DNA of 64,000 nt from positions 1,378,216-1,442,215 of the forward strand of contig NZ_SIRP01000001.1 in the NCBI RefSeq assembly GCF_011634835.1. Reading direction: 5' to 3'. A program made the translations under genes and the position numbers. This document shows positions 41,260 to 49,702 of this stretch, piece by piece (the stretch's first letter is position 1; the number at the start of each line of letters is the position of its first letter). The notes below the pieces were generated by a model, which saw nothing but the letters and a program-made list of their open reading frames with translations, had not been told where the DNA came from and searched no databases. The DNA comes from Isoptericola sp. BMS4 (GTDB lineage Bacteria > Actinomycetota > Actinomycetes > Actinomycetales > Cellulomonadaceae).

Positions 41260-41361
41260 GCGTGTCGGTTCGGGTTGGTCCGCGCGGTCGCGTTCACGCG
41301 CCCTGGCGGCGCTCCACTTCGGGAGGGATACGACCGCGCGGACCAACCCGAACCGACACGC
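41260..41361. repeat. 102-bp element with 31-bp perfect terminal inverted repeats, downstream of thiG
   Basis: Bases 41260-41290 are the exact reverse complement of 41331-41361, separated by 40 unpaired bases. It starts nine bases after the thiG stop. It may be a terminator with a large loop or a small non-autonomous mobile element; no flanking target duplication is evident. Its sequence is unrelated to the palindromes at 30911 and 49703. Confidence 0.9.
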
Positions 41362-41420
41362 TCTTCGGGGGCTGTGGATGGCGTCGGCCGGAGGTCGCGC
41401 GCCTCTGGTGAGGTACGGGG

Positions 41421-42248
41421 ATGGCCCGACCATCCCAGCCCGTGCCGTCGTCGTTGCTGCAGGTGGCCCGGCGCCAGGCGGGCCTGGTGAACCTCCGGCA
41501 GTGCCACGCGTCCGGGCTGACGAGTCGGCAGGTGGCGCGACGGGTCGACCGCGGGGAGTGGCGTCGGCTCGCCAGGGGTGTCTTCGACACGACGACGGTG
41601 AAGCCGGAGTCCGACTCGGCGAGGTACGACCTGCGCCGTCGACCCACCGCGTTCCTCGGGCCGCTCTCCCTGCCGGGCTCCATCCTGGTCGGGCTCGGTG
41701 CGCTGGTGCTGCATGGGGTCAAGGGGGTGCCGCCCAGCTACCGGCCCGAGGTGACCCTCCCGGACGCGACCTCGCGGGAGAGGACCGGGCCGGTGCGGGT
41801 GCGCCGGCTCCTGGTCGCGACGCCCGTCGTGATCGACGGCGTCCGGTGCGCACCCCTGGCCGAAGCCCTCGCCCAGGCCGTCCCCACGCTCGGCCGGCTC
41901 GACGCCGTCGCCGTGCTCGACTCCGCTCGCCACCAGGGACTGCTCACCGACCCCGAATGCGCCAGGTCCTTGACCGCGCGACGCCGGGGAGCCCGGCGTT
42001 GCTGGGGATGGTGGGACGACGCCGACGCCCGGGCGGAGTCGCCCGCCGAGTCGTGGGCGCGCGCGACGTGCCAGGACCGAGGATTCCCGCCGGACGCCGT
42101 CCAGCTGTGGGTGGTGGGGCGTGGCTGGCGGTCCCGGGTGGACCTCGCCTGGGTGCTGCCCGACGGATCCGTGCTGCTCGTCGAGGTCGACGGGCGGGAC
42201 GTCCACGCGACCCCGGACGCGCTCTACGACGACCGGCACCGGCCTTGA
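41421..42248 (+). CDS. AbiEi-antitoxin-like N-terminal domain with DUF559-type nuclease-like C-terminal domain, C-terminally truncated
   Basis: 275 residues. The N-terminal helix-turn-helix 'NLRQCHASGLTSRQVARRVD' followed by 'GEWRRLARGVFDTT' resembles type IV toxin-antitoxin AbiEi domains. The C-terminal 'GWRSRVDLAWVLPDGSVLLV' and 'EVDGRDVHA' is the start of a DUF559/Vsr-like restriction fold, but the protein ends at 'ALYDDRHRP', about 40 residues before such domains usually close (the Arg/Asn-rich helix and final strands are missing). An inverted repeat begins two bases after the stop. No AbiEii toxin is near. Function unknown; it is possibly a decaying gene. Confidence 0.6.
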   Translation: MARPSQPVPSSLLQVARRQAGLVNLRQCHASGLTSRQVARRVDRGEWRRLARGVFDTTTVKPESDSARYDLRRRPTAFLGPLSLPGSILVGLGALVLHGVKGVPPSYRPEVTLPDATSRERTGPVRVRRLLVATPVVIDGVRCAPLAEALAQAVPTLGRLDAVAVLDSARHQGLLTDPECARSLTARRRGARRCWGWWDDADARAESPAESWARATCQDRGFPPDAVQLWVVGRGWRSRVDLAWVLPDGSVLLVEVDGRDVHATPDALYDDRHRP

Positions 42249-42250
42249 CA

Positions 42251-42309
42251 TCGAGCGTCCCGCTTGGGTCCCCATTCCAGCCGGATGAGGTCCCGATCGG
42301 GACGCTCGA
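42251..42309. repeat. Inverted repeat (12-bp arms, 35-base spacer) after the truncated AbiEi-like gene
   Basis: TCGAGCGTCCCG at 42251-42262 is complementary to CGGGACGCTCGA at 42298-42309. It starts two bases after the stop codon and lies between convergent genes, so it may be a terminator, or a small inserted element that cut off the end of the upstream gene. Confidence 0.65.
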
Positions 42310-42325
42310 ACTCAGTAGTCCGGGC

Positions 42326-43546
42326 TCAGTACATCGGGACCGAGGGGTCGACGTCGCGGGACCAGGCGAGGATGCCGCCGTCGACCACCCGGGCGGGCAC
42401 CCCCGACGCGCGCAGGAAGTCCGCCGCGCGGGCGGCCCGGCCGCCCATCTTGCACAGCACGTGCACCGGCCGGCCCGCGGTCCGCTCGCTCACCCGGGCG
42501 ACGACGGCGTCGCCGTCGGGACCGAGCAGGTCGCCCAGAGGGACGACGTCCGCGCCGGGCAGGGACGCGATCTCGACCTCCCACGGCTCACGCACGTCCA
42601 GCACGTACGGCTCGGAGCCGTCGCCGGAGCGCAGGGCCGCGAGCTCCGCCGGGGCGACGAGCCCGTCGTCCTCCGCCGCCGTGCCGGACGCCGCGGGGAG
42701 CCCGCAGAACGTCGCGTACGCCGCGTCGTCCGGCAGGGAGGTCACCGGCTCGCGCGAGGGGTCCGCGGACACCGTGAGCCGTCGCCACGTGAGCTCCGCG
42801 GCGTCGTACACCGCGACCCGGCCCAGCAGGGTGCGGCCGACGCCGGTGACCAGCTTGATCGCCTCCGTCGCCATCACCGACCCGACGGTGCCGCACAGCG
42901 CGCCCAGCACCCCGCCGGTCGCGCAGTCCGGGGCCAGCGCGGGCGGGGGCGGCGACGGGAAGACGTCGCGGTACGTCACGCCCTCGACGCCGGCGGTCGG
43001 CGCGGCCCAGAACGTCGCGACCTGCCCCGTGAACCGGTAGATGCCGCCCCACACGACCGGGACCCCGGCGAGCTCCGCCGCGTCGGAGACGAGGTAGCGC
43101 GTCGCGAAGTTGTCCGACCCGTCCAGCACCAGGTCGTAGCCGCGCAGCAGGCCCACCGCGTTCGCGGACGTGAGACGCTCGCGGTGCTCGACCACGCGCG
43201 TGCCCGGGTTCACCCGCGCCAGGGACCGCGCGGCCGACGCGGTCTTCGGCGCGCCCACGTCGTCGACGCCGTGCACCACCTGTCGCTGCAGGTTCGAGGC
43301 GTCCACGACGTCGTCGTCGACGACGCCGAGCGTCCCGACGCCGGCCGCCGCCAGGTACAGCAGGGCGGGGCTGCCGAGCCCGCCGGCCCCGATCACCAGC
43401 ACCCGTGCGGCCGCGAGGCGGCGCTGGCCCTCGACGCCCACGCCCGGCAGGGACAGGTGGCGGGCGTAGCGGGCGAGGTCCTCGGGGCTCAGCTCCGGCC
43501 CCGGGGCGACGAGCGGCGGCAGGGCGGGGGTGTCGTCGGTGCTCAC
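42326..43546 (-). CDS. MoeB/ThiF-type adenylyltransferase with C-terminal rhodanese domain (MoeZ-like)
   Basis: 406 residues. The E1-like domain has the ATP loop 'VLVIGAGGLGSPALLYLAAA', 'DDDVVDASNLQRQVVHG', 'VLDGSDNFATRYLV' and 'DCATGGVLGALCGTVGS'. The rhodanese domain (about 310-406) contains 'YVLDVREPWEVEIASLPGAD' and the active-site loop 'HVLCKMGGRAARA' with its Cys. Such proteins adenylate the C-terminal glycine of sulfur carriers (ThiS, MoaD, CysO) and pass sulfur to them. Its location near thiS suggests it serves thiazole synthesis. The usual paired CxxC zinc motifs of MoeB are not seen. Confidence 0.9.
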   Translation of the reverse strand: MSTDDTPALPPLVAPGPELSPEDLARYARHLSLPGVGVEGQRRLAAARVLVIGAGGLGSPALLYLAAAGVGTLGVVDDDVVDASNLQRQVVHGVDDVGAPKTASAARSLARVNPGTRVVEHRERLTSANAVGLLRGYDLVLDGSDNFATRYLVSDAAELAGVPVVWGGIYRFTGQVATFWAAPTAGVEGVTYRDVFPSPPPPALAPDCATGGVLGALCGTVGSVMATEAIKLVTGVGRTLLGRVAVYDAAELTWRRLTVSADPSREPVTSLPDDAAYATFCGLPAASGTAAEDDGLVAPAELAALRSGDGSEPYVLDVREPWEVEIASLPGADVVPLGDLLGPDGDAVVARVSERTAGRPVHVLCKMGGRAARAADFLRASGVPARVVDGGILAWSRDVDPSVPMY

Positions 43547-43616
43547 CCCCCGAGGATAGGTCGGCGCCGGGGTCGGGCGGACGACCGGCTGTCGGTGCCG
43601 GGTGTGACGCTGGGGC

Positions 43617-44228
43617 ATGGCCACCGTGGACCTCAAGCGCACGTACCGCGACCACTACACCGCGCACACCGCGCCGTCGCTCGTCACCGTGCCACCGCGG
43701 CCGCACCTCATGATCGACGGCGCCGGGGACCCGAACACCGCGCCCGCCTACACCGACGCCGTGACGACGCTCTACCCGCTGGCCTACGCGCTGCGCGCCG
43801 CGGTCAAGGAGGCCACCGGCGACGCGTACACCGTCATGCCGCTCGAGGGCCTGTGGTGGTCCGACGACCTGAGCACCTTCAGCGTCCACGCCAAGGACGA
43901 GTGGCGCTGGACCATGATGATCAGCCTGCCCGACGCCGTCGACGACCTCGACGCCCCCGCGCTGCTCGACCGGGTCACGCGGGCCAACGACCTGCCGGCC
44001 GGCGACCGCGTGCGCCTGGAGCGGTTCGGCGACGGCCGGGCCGCGCAGGTGCTGCATGTCGGCCCGTTCTCCACGGAGCCCGCGACCGTCGCGGGCCTGC
44101 ACGCGTTCATCGCCGAGCAGGGCCTCGCGCTCGCGGGCACGCATCATGAGATCTACCTCACCGACCCCCGGCGGTCGGCCCCCGAGCGTTGGCGCACGAT
44201 CGTCCGCCAGCCCGTCGCCGCACCCTGA
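43617..44228 (+). CDS. GyrI-like small-molecule-binding domain protein
   Basis: 203 residues. It starts 'MATVDLKRTYRDHYTAHTAP' and contains 'HLMIDGAGDPNTAPAYTDAV', 'LYPLAYALRAAVKEATG', 'YTVMPLEGLWWSDD' and 'WTMMISLPDAV', a pattern seen in stand-alone GyrI-like proteins of the SOUL/AraC-effector fold. Relatives bind or hydrolyse small hydrophobic compounds; the ligand here is unknown. It is divergent from the moeZ-like gene by 70 bases and converges on the ABC exporter behind a short hairpin. Confidence 0.75.
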   Translation: MATVDLKRTYRDHYTAHTAPSLVTVPPRPHLMIDGAGDPNTAPAYTDAVTTLYPLAYALRAAVKEATGDAYTVMPLEGLWWSDDLSTFSVHAKDEWRWTMMISLPDAVDDLDAPALLDRVTRANDLPAGDRVRLERFGDGRAAQVLHVGPFSTEPATVAGLHAFIAEQGLALAGTHHEIYLTDPRRSAPERWRTIVRQPVAAP

Positions 44229-44230
44229 GA

Positions 44231-44259
44231 CGTGGTGGGCGCCTGGGGCGCCCACCACG
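44231..44259. terminator. Bidirectional terminator-like hairpin (13-bp perfect stem, 3-base loop)
   Basis: CGTGGTGGGCGCC at 44231-44243 pairs with GGCGCCCACCACG at 44247-44259. It starts two bases after the GyrI-like stop and ends 11 bases before the stop of the converging exporter gene, so it can end transcripts from both directions. No T-run is present. Confidence 0.75.
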
Positions 44260-44270
44260 GTCGGCCGGGG

Positions 44271-46019
44271 CTACTCGTGCTGCCAGCTCCGCCACAGCCG
44301 GGCGTACTCACCGCCGGCGGCGACCAGCTCGTCGTGCGGACCGATCTCGCTGATCCGCCCGCCGTCGACGACGGCGACGCGGTCGGCGTCGTGCGCCGTG
44401 TGCAGGCGGTGCGCGATCGCGACGACCGTCCGCCCGGTGAGCACCGCGTTGAGCGAGCGCTCCAGGTGGCGGGCGGCCCGGGGGTCGAGCAGCGACGTGG
44501 CCTCGTCCAGCACCAGGGTGTGCGGGTCGAGCAGCACCAGCCGGGCGAGGGCCACCTGCTGGGCCTGCGCCGGGCTGAGCGCGTGGCCGCCGGACCCGAC
44601 CTCCGTCGCGAGTCCGTCCGGCAGCGCCGCCGCCCAGTCCCGGGCGTCGACCGCGCCGAGGGCCTCCCACAACCGGTCGTCGTCGGCCACGGTGTCCGCC
44701 AGCCGCAGGTTCTCGGCGAGCGAGCCGACGAACACGTGGTGCTCCTGCGTCACCAGCGCGACGTGCCGGCGCAGGTCCTCCAGCGGCAGCTCCACCAGCG
44801 GCACCCCGCCGACCATCACCGACCCGCCCGTGGGCGGGTGGATGCCCGCGAGCATCCGGCCCAGCGTCGACTTGCCCGCTCCCGACGGGCCGACGACGGC
44901 CAGCCGCTCGCCGGGGGCCAGGTCCAGGTCGATGCCGTGCAGCACGTCGTGGCCCTCGCGGTAGGCGTACCGCACCTGGTGGGCGCGCACCTCCTCCGAG
45001 GCCGGGACGGCGGTGCCCGCCACCCGGTCCGGGCCCACCAGGCCGACGCCGACCACCCGCGCCAGCGCCACCGCCGCGACCTGCAGCTCGTCCAGCCAGA
45101 AGACGAGGTCGAACACGGGGCCGCCCATCTGGTGCGCGTACATCGCGATCGTCGCCACGGTGCCGACGGTCGTGACGTCCTGCGACACCAGCCACGCGCC
45201 CCACAGCACGACGGCGATGGGCGCGATCGACACGGCGCTGTCCAGCGACGGGATGAGTCGCAGCCGCAGGCCGAGGGTGTAGCGCTCGGCGGCGAACGCC
45301 TCGCGCAGGTCCGCGTCGATCCGCCGGCGGACCCGCGCGCCCAGGTGCAGCGCGTCGGTGGTGCGGGCCCCCTCGACGGCCTCCGTGATCGTCCCGTTGA
45401 GGGTCGCGTACGCCGCGGACTCACGCAGGTAGCCCGGCGTCGCGCGCTTGAGGTACCACCGCGTGGCGACGACGATGAGCGGCACCCCGAGCAGCAGCCC
45501 GAGGGCGACGAGCGGGTCGGCGAGGAACGACGCGACCGTCGTCAGTCCGATCGTCACGACGCACACCAGCACGCGCGGCACGCCGAAGCGCACCGCGTGC
45601 TGCAGCTTGTTGACGTCGTTGGTGGTGCGGGCGACGAGGTCGCCGGTGCCGGCCTTCTCCACCGTGGACAGCGGGAGGCGCGTCGCCGTGCGCATGAACT
45701 CCTCGCGCAGCTCGGCGAACACGCGCTCGCCGAAGACCATCGACAGGCGTTGCGCGTAGCGCGTCACGACCGCCTGCGCGACGACGGCGCCGAGGACGAC
45801 GAGGGCGAGCCGGTCGACGCGGTCCAGCGTGGTGCCGCCCGTGACCTCGTCGATGACCCGGCCCAGGAGGAACGGACCGACGAGCCCGGCGACGGCCGCC
45901 ACCGTGTGCAGGACGGCGACCGCCGCGAGCTGCCCGCGGTGGTGGCGGAACAGCCGGCCGACGGTGCGGTTCACCTCGGCGCGGTCCGCGATCGGCAGCT
46001 GGTTCGCCGTGGTGCTCAT
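44271..46019 (-). CDS. ABC exporter subunit B: intact Walker A, degenerate signature motif
   Basis: 582 residues: six-helix exporter domain (about 1-310) then a nucleotide-binding domain. Walker A 'AVVGPSGAGKSTLGRML', Q-loop 'VALVTQEHHVFVGSLAENL', Walker B 'LVLDEATSLLDPRAA' and H-loop 'VAIAHRLHTA' are normal, but the LSGGQ signature reads 'LSPAQAQQVALARL'. In a dimer, the ATP site built from the partner's Walker A and this signature would be non-canonical. It is translationally coupled to the upstream half-transporter (ATGA overlap) and forms a heterodimer with it. Substrate unknown; multidrug or peptide export is typical. Confidence 0.9.
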   Translation of the reverse strand: MSTTANQLPIADRAEVNRTVGRLFRHHRGQLAAVAVLHTVAAVAGLVGPFLLGRVIDEVTGGTTLDRVDRLALVVLGAVVAQAVVTRYAQRLSMVFGERVFAELREEFMRTATRLPLSTVEKAGTGDLVARTTNDVNKLQHAVRFGVPRVLVCVVTIGLTTVASFLADPLVALGLLLGVPLIVVATRWYLKRATPGYLRESAAYATLNGTITEAVEGARTTDALHLGARVRRRIDADLREAFAAERYTLGLRLRLIPSLDSAVSIAPIAVVLWGAWLVSQDVTTVGTVATIAMYAHQMGGPVFDLVFWLDELQVAAVALARVVGVGLVGPDRVAGTAVPASEEVRAHQVRYAYREGHDVLHGIDLDLAPGERLAVVGPSGAGKSTLGRMLAGIHPPTGGSVMVGGVPLVELPLEDLRRHVALVTQEHHVFVGSLAENLRLADTVADDDRLWEALGAVDARDWAAALPDGLATEVGSGGHALSPAQAQQVALARLVLLDPHTLVLDEATSLLDPRAARHLERSLNAVLTGRTVVAIAHRLHTAHDADRVAVVDGGRISEIGPHDELVAAGGEYARLWRSWQHE

Positions 46020-47815
46020 CGGACCGCTCCTTCCATGTCGTCGGTGCTGACGTCCGTCGCGGGCGGGCCGTCCTCGGCCATGCTGCGCCCGACGACGGCG
46101 CGGTAGCGGGCCCCGTCGTCGCCGGTGCGCGCGAGCAGCTCGGCGTGCGTGCCCGCGGTCGTGACCCGGCCGTCGTCGAGCAGCAGCACCTCGTCGAGGT
46201 GGTCGAGGACCAGCGGGCTGGCGGTCACCACGAGCGTGGTGCGCCCGCGCCGGGCCTCGGCCACGCGCTCCGCGATGCGCGCCTCCGTGTGGGCGTCCAC
46301 CGCGCTGGTGGGCTCCACGAGGACGAGGATCTCCGGCTCGGTGAGCAGCGCGCGGGCCAGCGCGACCCGCTGGCGCTGCCCGCCCGAGAGCGACCGGCCC
46401 TTCTCGGGCAGCTCGCCGGCGAGGCCGCCGGGCACGCTGTCCAGCACGTCGCGCGCGTCCGCGGTGAGCACCGCCGCCATCAGCTCGGCCTCGGTGGCGC
46501 GCCCGCGGGAGTCCAGCTCCTCGCCGAGCACCCCGGAGAACAGGTGCGGTGTCGCCTCCGCGACGACGACCCGGTGGCGCAGCGCCTCCTTGTCCAGGTC
46601 GGCGAGCAGCACGCCCCCGAGCCGCACGGGCGTGTCCGCCTCCACCGCGTCGTCGAGCCGCCCGAGGCGCACCGCGACCCGCGCCGCGGCGTCCGGGTCG
46701 GCGCTCACCAGCCCGACGACGCGCCCGGGGCGCAGCACGAGGCCGCTGGCCTCGTCGACCAGCTCGGCGCCGGCCGGCGGTGCGTCGACCGGGCGCGCGG
46801 GCTGCGGCGTCGCCTCGTCCACGCGCAGGACGTCGAGGATCTTGCGCGCCGAGACGACGGCACGGATGGTCGTGTGCGTCATCTGGGTGGCGATCATCAC
46901 GGGCCAGGACAGGAAGGCGGCGTAGCCGTAGAACGTGACGAGCTGGCCGCCGGTGATCTCGCCGTGCACGACCGCCCGCGCCCCGAGCCACAGCACGGCG
47001 GCGGCGAGCAGGCCGGGCAGGAGCACCTGCAGCCCGTCGAGCACGGACTGCAGCCCGGCGACCCGCACGCCCTGGCGGCGCACCTCCTGCGACTGGCGGG
47101 CGTACCGGCCCGAGAAGACGTCCTCGCCGCCGATGCCGCGCAGGATCCGCAGCCCCGAGACCGTGTCGGCGCCGAGGGCGGTGAGGCGGCCCGTGGCCTC
47201 GCGGTGCGCGTTCTGCCGGGAGGTGAGCGGCTTGACGAGCAGCCCGAGCACGCCCGCGACCACCGGGATGCCCACGACGATGACGAGCCCGAGGGGCAGG
47301 TGCTCCGTGAGCACCACGGCGGCGCCGGCCACGTAGGCGAGCACCGCGCCGGCGAACCGGCCCGCGACCGAGTACATGTCGCCCACCCGCAGCGCGTCGT
47401 TCGCGACGGCGGTCACGACCTCGCCGGTGGGCAGCTTCCGCGTGACCGCCTGGCCCGCGCGGGTCGCCTTGTACCCGACGAGCTGGGAGAACGCGAAGGA
47501 CGCGCGCATCCAGTTCTCGACGTCCCACGTGTGCGCGAACACGCCGCTGCCGACGATCACCGCCGCGGCGAGCGCCATGAGGCCGCACCACACGAGCAGG
47601 TCGGTGCCGAAGCCCTGCGCCAGCCCCTCGTCGATGGCCCGGCCGAGCAGCAGCGGCGCGGCGGCCTCGGCGAGCATCGCGATCATGCCGACGGCGACCG
47701 AGGCGCCGAGCACGCCCCGCTGCCGCCCCGCCTGCCACCACAGCAGACGCGCGGACGAGGAGAGCGGAGGAGTGCCCACGTCGGGCACGGGGAGGGGGCG
47801 CACGATCAACCACAC
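46016..47815 (-). CDS. ABC exporter subunit A: degenerate Walker A and B, intact signature motif
   Basis: 599 residues: six-helix exporter domain (about 20-320) then a nucleotide-binding domain. The Walker A position reads 'VVGLVSADPDAAARVAV', lacking the GxxGxGKS/T loop, and Walker B reads 'ILVLVEPTSAVDAHT' with Val in place of the Mg-binding Asp. The signature 'SLSGGQRQRVALARALL' is perfect, and the H-loop position has 'VVTASPLVLDHLD' with no His after the strand. It should not hydrolyse ATP alone but can complete the active site of subunit B. The start (GTG at 47815, or GTG at 47803 behind a TAGTGT box) is uncertain. Confidence 0.9.
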   Translation of the reverse strand: MWLIVRPLPVPDVGTPPLSSSARLLWWQAGRQRGVLGASVAVGMIAMLAEAAAPLLLGRAIDEGLAQGFGTDLLVWCGLMALAAAVIVGSGVFAHTWDVENWMRASFAFSQLVGYKATRAGQAVTRKLPTGEVVTAVANDALRVGDMYSVAGRFAGAVLAYVAGAAVVLTEHLPLGLVIVVGIPVVAGVLGLLVKPLTSRQNAHREATGRLTALGADTVSGLRILRGIGGEDVFSGRYARQSQEVRRQGVRVAGLQSVLDGLQVLLPGLLAAAVLWLGARAVVHGEITGGQLVTFYGYAAFLSWPVMIATQMTHTTIRAVVSARKILDVLRVDEATPQPARPVDAPPAGAELVDEASGLVLRPGRVVGLVSADPDAAARVAVRLGRLDDAVEADTPVRLGGVLLADLDKEALRHRVVVAEATPHLFSGVLGEELDSRGRATEAELMAAVLTADARDVLDSVPGGLAGELPEKGRSLSGGQRQRVALARALLTEPEILVLVEPTSAVDAHTEARIAERVAEARRGRTTLVVTASPLVLDHLDEVLLLDDGRVTTAGTHAELLARTGDDGARYRAVVGRSMAEDGPPATDVSTDDMEGAVR

Positions 47816-47856
47816 TAGGCACGGCCACCGACGGTCGGCACCGCATTTTCCTCGCC

Positions 47857-47862
47857 TACGAT
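47857..47862 (+). promoter_or_regulatory. -10 box of a leaderless promoter for the DUF3817 gene
   Basis: TACGAT lies six bases before the GTG at 47869; no Shine-Dalgarno is present. Confidence 0.5.
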
Positions 47863-47868
47863 GGCCGG

Positions 47869-48291
47869 GTGAGCACCCCGGACCAGCACCCCGCCACCAC
47901 CGACGCCGCGGGCGCCCAGGCCAGCCCCGAGCAGGCCGCGACCGCGATCCGCAAGGCGCGCGGCGCGCTGTCGCGCTACCGGTTCATGGCGATCCTCACC
48001 GGTGTGATGCTGCTGATCCTGTGCGTGGAGATGTTCTTCAAGTACGTGGTCCCCGTCGACGTGGTGGTGGACTACATGGGCTGGGTGCCCTTCGCGCACG
48101 GGTGGATCTACGTGGTCTACCTCGTCACCGTGCTGGACCTGTGGGCCAAGATGCGCTGGGGCTTCGGCCGCCTCGCCACGATGGTGTTCGCCGGTGTCGT
48201 GCCGGTGATGTCCTTCATCCTCGAGAAGCGCGTCCACGCCGACGCCGACGCCAAGCTGACCGCGCTCGCCGAGCGCTACGACGTGCGCTGA
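47869..48291 (+). CDS. DUF3817 integral membrane protein
   Basis: 140 residues. After a 35-residue polar N-terminus come three hydrophobic helices: 'FMAILTGVMLLILCVEMFFK', 'HGWIYVVYLVTVLDLWAKM' and 'ATMVFAGVVPVMSFILEKRV'. The words 'GWVPFAHGWIYVVYL' and 'SFILEKRV' are conserved in DUF3817. Function unknown. In actinobacteria this gene is commonly found near guaA, as here (1.5 kb upstream), which hints at a link to guanine nucleotide supply or just conserved order. Confidence 0.82.
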   Translation: MSTPDQHPATTDAAGAQASPEQAATAIRKARGALSRYRFMAILTGVMLLILCVEMFFKYVVPVDVVVDYMGWVPFAHGWIYVVYLVTVLDLWAKMRWGFGRLATMVFAGVVPVMSFILEKRVHADADAKLTALAERYDVR

Positions 48292-48325
48292 ACCCTGTCG
48301 TCCGCCCCCACCACCGAGGAGCACC

Positions 48326-49021
48326 GTGTTCGCACGCGCCCGTCTTGCCACCGCTGTCCGACTGCCTGCCGCGATCGCGGTGACCGGCGTGCTCGCCGCC
48401 GGCTGCACCGGCGGGGAGCAGGACGACGGGCAGGGCGGTGACGCCACCCAGAGCACCCAGAGCACCGGGAGCGCGCCGGCCGCGGACGCGGACCCGGCGG
48501 TCGGCACGGCCGACGCGGGTGACGGCGAGATGGCCACCAGGTCCACCGCGACACCGCACGGCTCCGGGGACGCGTGGGGCGGCGAGGTCACCACGACGCT
48601 GCGCTCCGTCGAGGTCGCCGACGGCACGATGACGGTCCGGTGGGCGCTGCGCTGGGACGACGACGAGGCGCCCGCGGACGCCGGCGCGAGCTACTACGAC
48701 ATGGGCCTTGAGCCCGTCACGACCGTGACCGACCGGGAGAGCCTCACCCTTTACCGGCCGTTCTGCACCGACGGGGCGTGGCAGCCTGAGACCGAGCGGG
48801 CCTCGGACGCCGGCCTCGAGCAGCTGCGGTGCCGGGAGTCGATGCTCGTGTCGCCGCTCGAGAAGATCCAGTTCGCGTTCCCGAACCACGGCACGGTCGA
48901 GTCCTGGGCGGTGCTGCCCGCGCCGGAGGGCAACCCGGAGAAGGTCGACGTCGCCCCGGTCGAGGGCCTGCCGATGTTCACCGACGCCACCGTCACCTAC
49001 GCCGACGGGGGTGCCGAGTGA
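48326..49021 (+). CDS. Putative lipoprotein of unknown function
   Basis: 231 residues. The signal peptide ends in the lipobox 'VLAAGC' with the lipidated Cys at residue 27, then a Gly/Asp/Thr-rich linker to about residue 70. The folded part contains 'TTLRSVEVADGTMTVRWALR' and 'LTLYRPFCTDGAWQPETERA', with two further Cys near residues 149 and 170 that may form a disulfide. GAGGAG precedes the GTG. Its stop overlaps the OmpA-like gene by four bases (GTGA), so the two surface proteins are coupled. The family is not recognised. Confidence 0.75.
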   Translation: MFARARLATAVRLPAAIAVTGVLAAGCTGGEQDDGQGGDATQSTQSTGSAPAADADPAVGTADAGDGEMATRSTATPHGSGDAWGGEVTTTLRSVEVADGTMTVRWALRWDDDEAPADAGASYYDMGLEPVTTVTDRESLTLYRPFCTDGAWQPETERASDAGLEQLRCRESMLVSPLEKIQFAFPNHGTVESWAVLPAPEGNPEKVDVAPVEGLPMFTDATVTYADGGAE

Positions 49022-49692
49022 GCGTGACCCGCCGCCGCGCGGTTCCGCTCGGGGTGGCGCTCGCCCTCGTCGCGGCCGGGGTCCCGGGCGCCACCGCGGC
49101 GGCCTCGACCCCGGACCCGTCGCCTGCAGGGTCGTCGGCGGCCGCCGAGCCGGACCCGGAGCTCGTCGCGGAGGCGGAGGAAGACCTCGCCGAGGATCGC
49201 GAGCGCGTCGAGAGCGTCGCGACGACCCCCGAGATGGCCGCCGACGCCACGATCGACCTGCGGATCGCCGACGCCACGTTCGCCCTGCACCCGGAGGACT
49301 CGACGACGGCCCTGGAGCGAGAGCGGGAGGAGGCCGACGACACCGTCGTCACGCTGACCTCCGACCTGCTGTTCGACTTCGGCTCGGCGAAGCTCTCCGC
49401 CGAGGCGAAACGAGCGGTGGAGGACCTGGCGGGCGACATCCCGCAGGGCGCGGCAGTCCACGTGGACGGGTACACCGACGCGGTGGGCGAGGAAGCGTTC
49501 AATCAGCGGCTGTCGACGAAGCGTGCGGACGCCGTCGCTGACGTGCTGTCGGGTGTGCGCGACGACCTCACGCTGAAGGTCGCGGGGCACGGCGAGTCGG
49601 ACCCGGTCGCGGCCAACGAGGTGGGCGGCGAGGACAACCCCGCCGGTCGCGCGCTGAACCGCCGCGTCGAGGTGACCTACCCGACGCAGTAG
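49018..49692 (+). CDS. Secreted OmpA/MotB-domain protein
   Basis: 224 residues. A Sec-type signal peptide (about 1-28, 'PLGVALALVAAGVPGATAAA') is followed by a Pro/Ser/Glu-rich region and a C-terminal OmpA domain (about 115-224): 'TSDLLFDFGSAKLSAEAKRA', 'VHVDGYTDAVGEEAFNQRLS' and 'GRALNRRVEVTYP'. OmpA domains bind peptidoglycan. With the lipoprotein gene it overlaps, it may form a cell-wall-anchored complex, a pairing seen in other actinobacteria. A 124-bp palindrome begins ten bases after its stop. Confidence 0.85.
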   Translation: MSVTRRRAVPLGVALALVAAGVPGATAAASTPDPSPAGSSAAAEPDPELVAEAEEDLAEDRERVESVATTPEMAADATIDLRIADATFALHPEDSTTALEREREEADDTVVTLTSDLLFDFGSAKLSAEAKRAVEDLAGDIPQGAAVHVDGYTDAVGEEAFNQRLSTKRADAVADVLSGVRDDLTLKVAGHGESDPVAANEVGGEDNPAGRALNRRVEVTYPTQ

Positions 49693-49702
49693 CCCACTCT
49701 GC

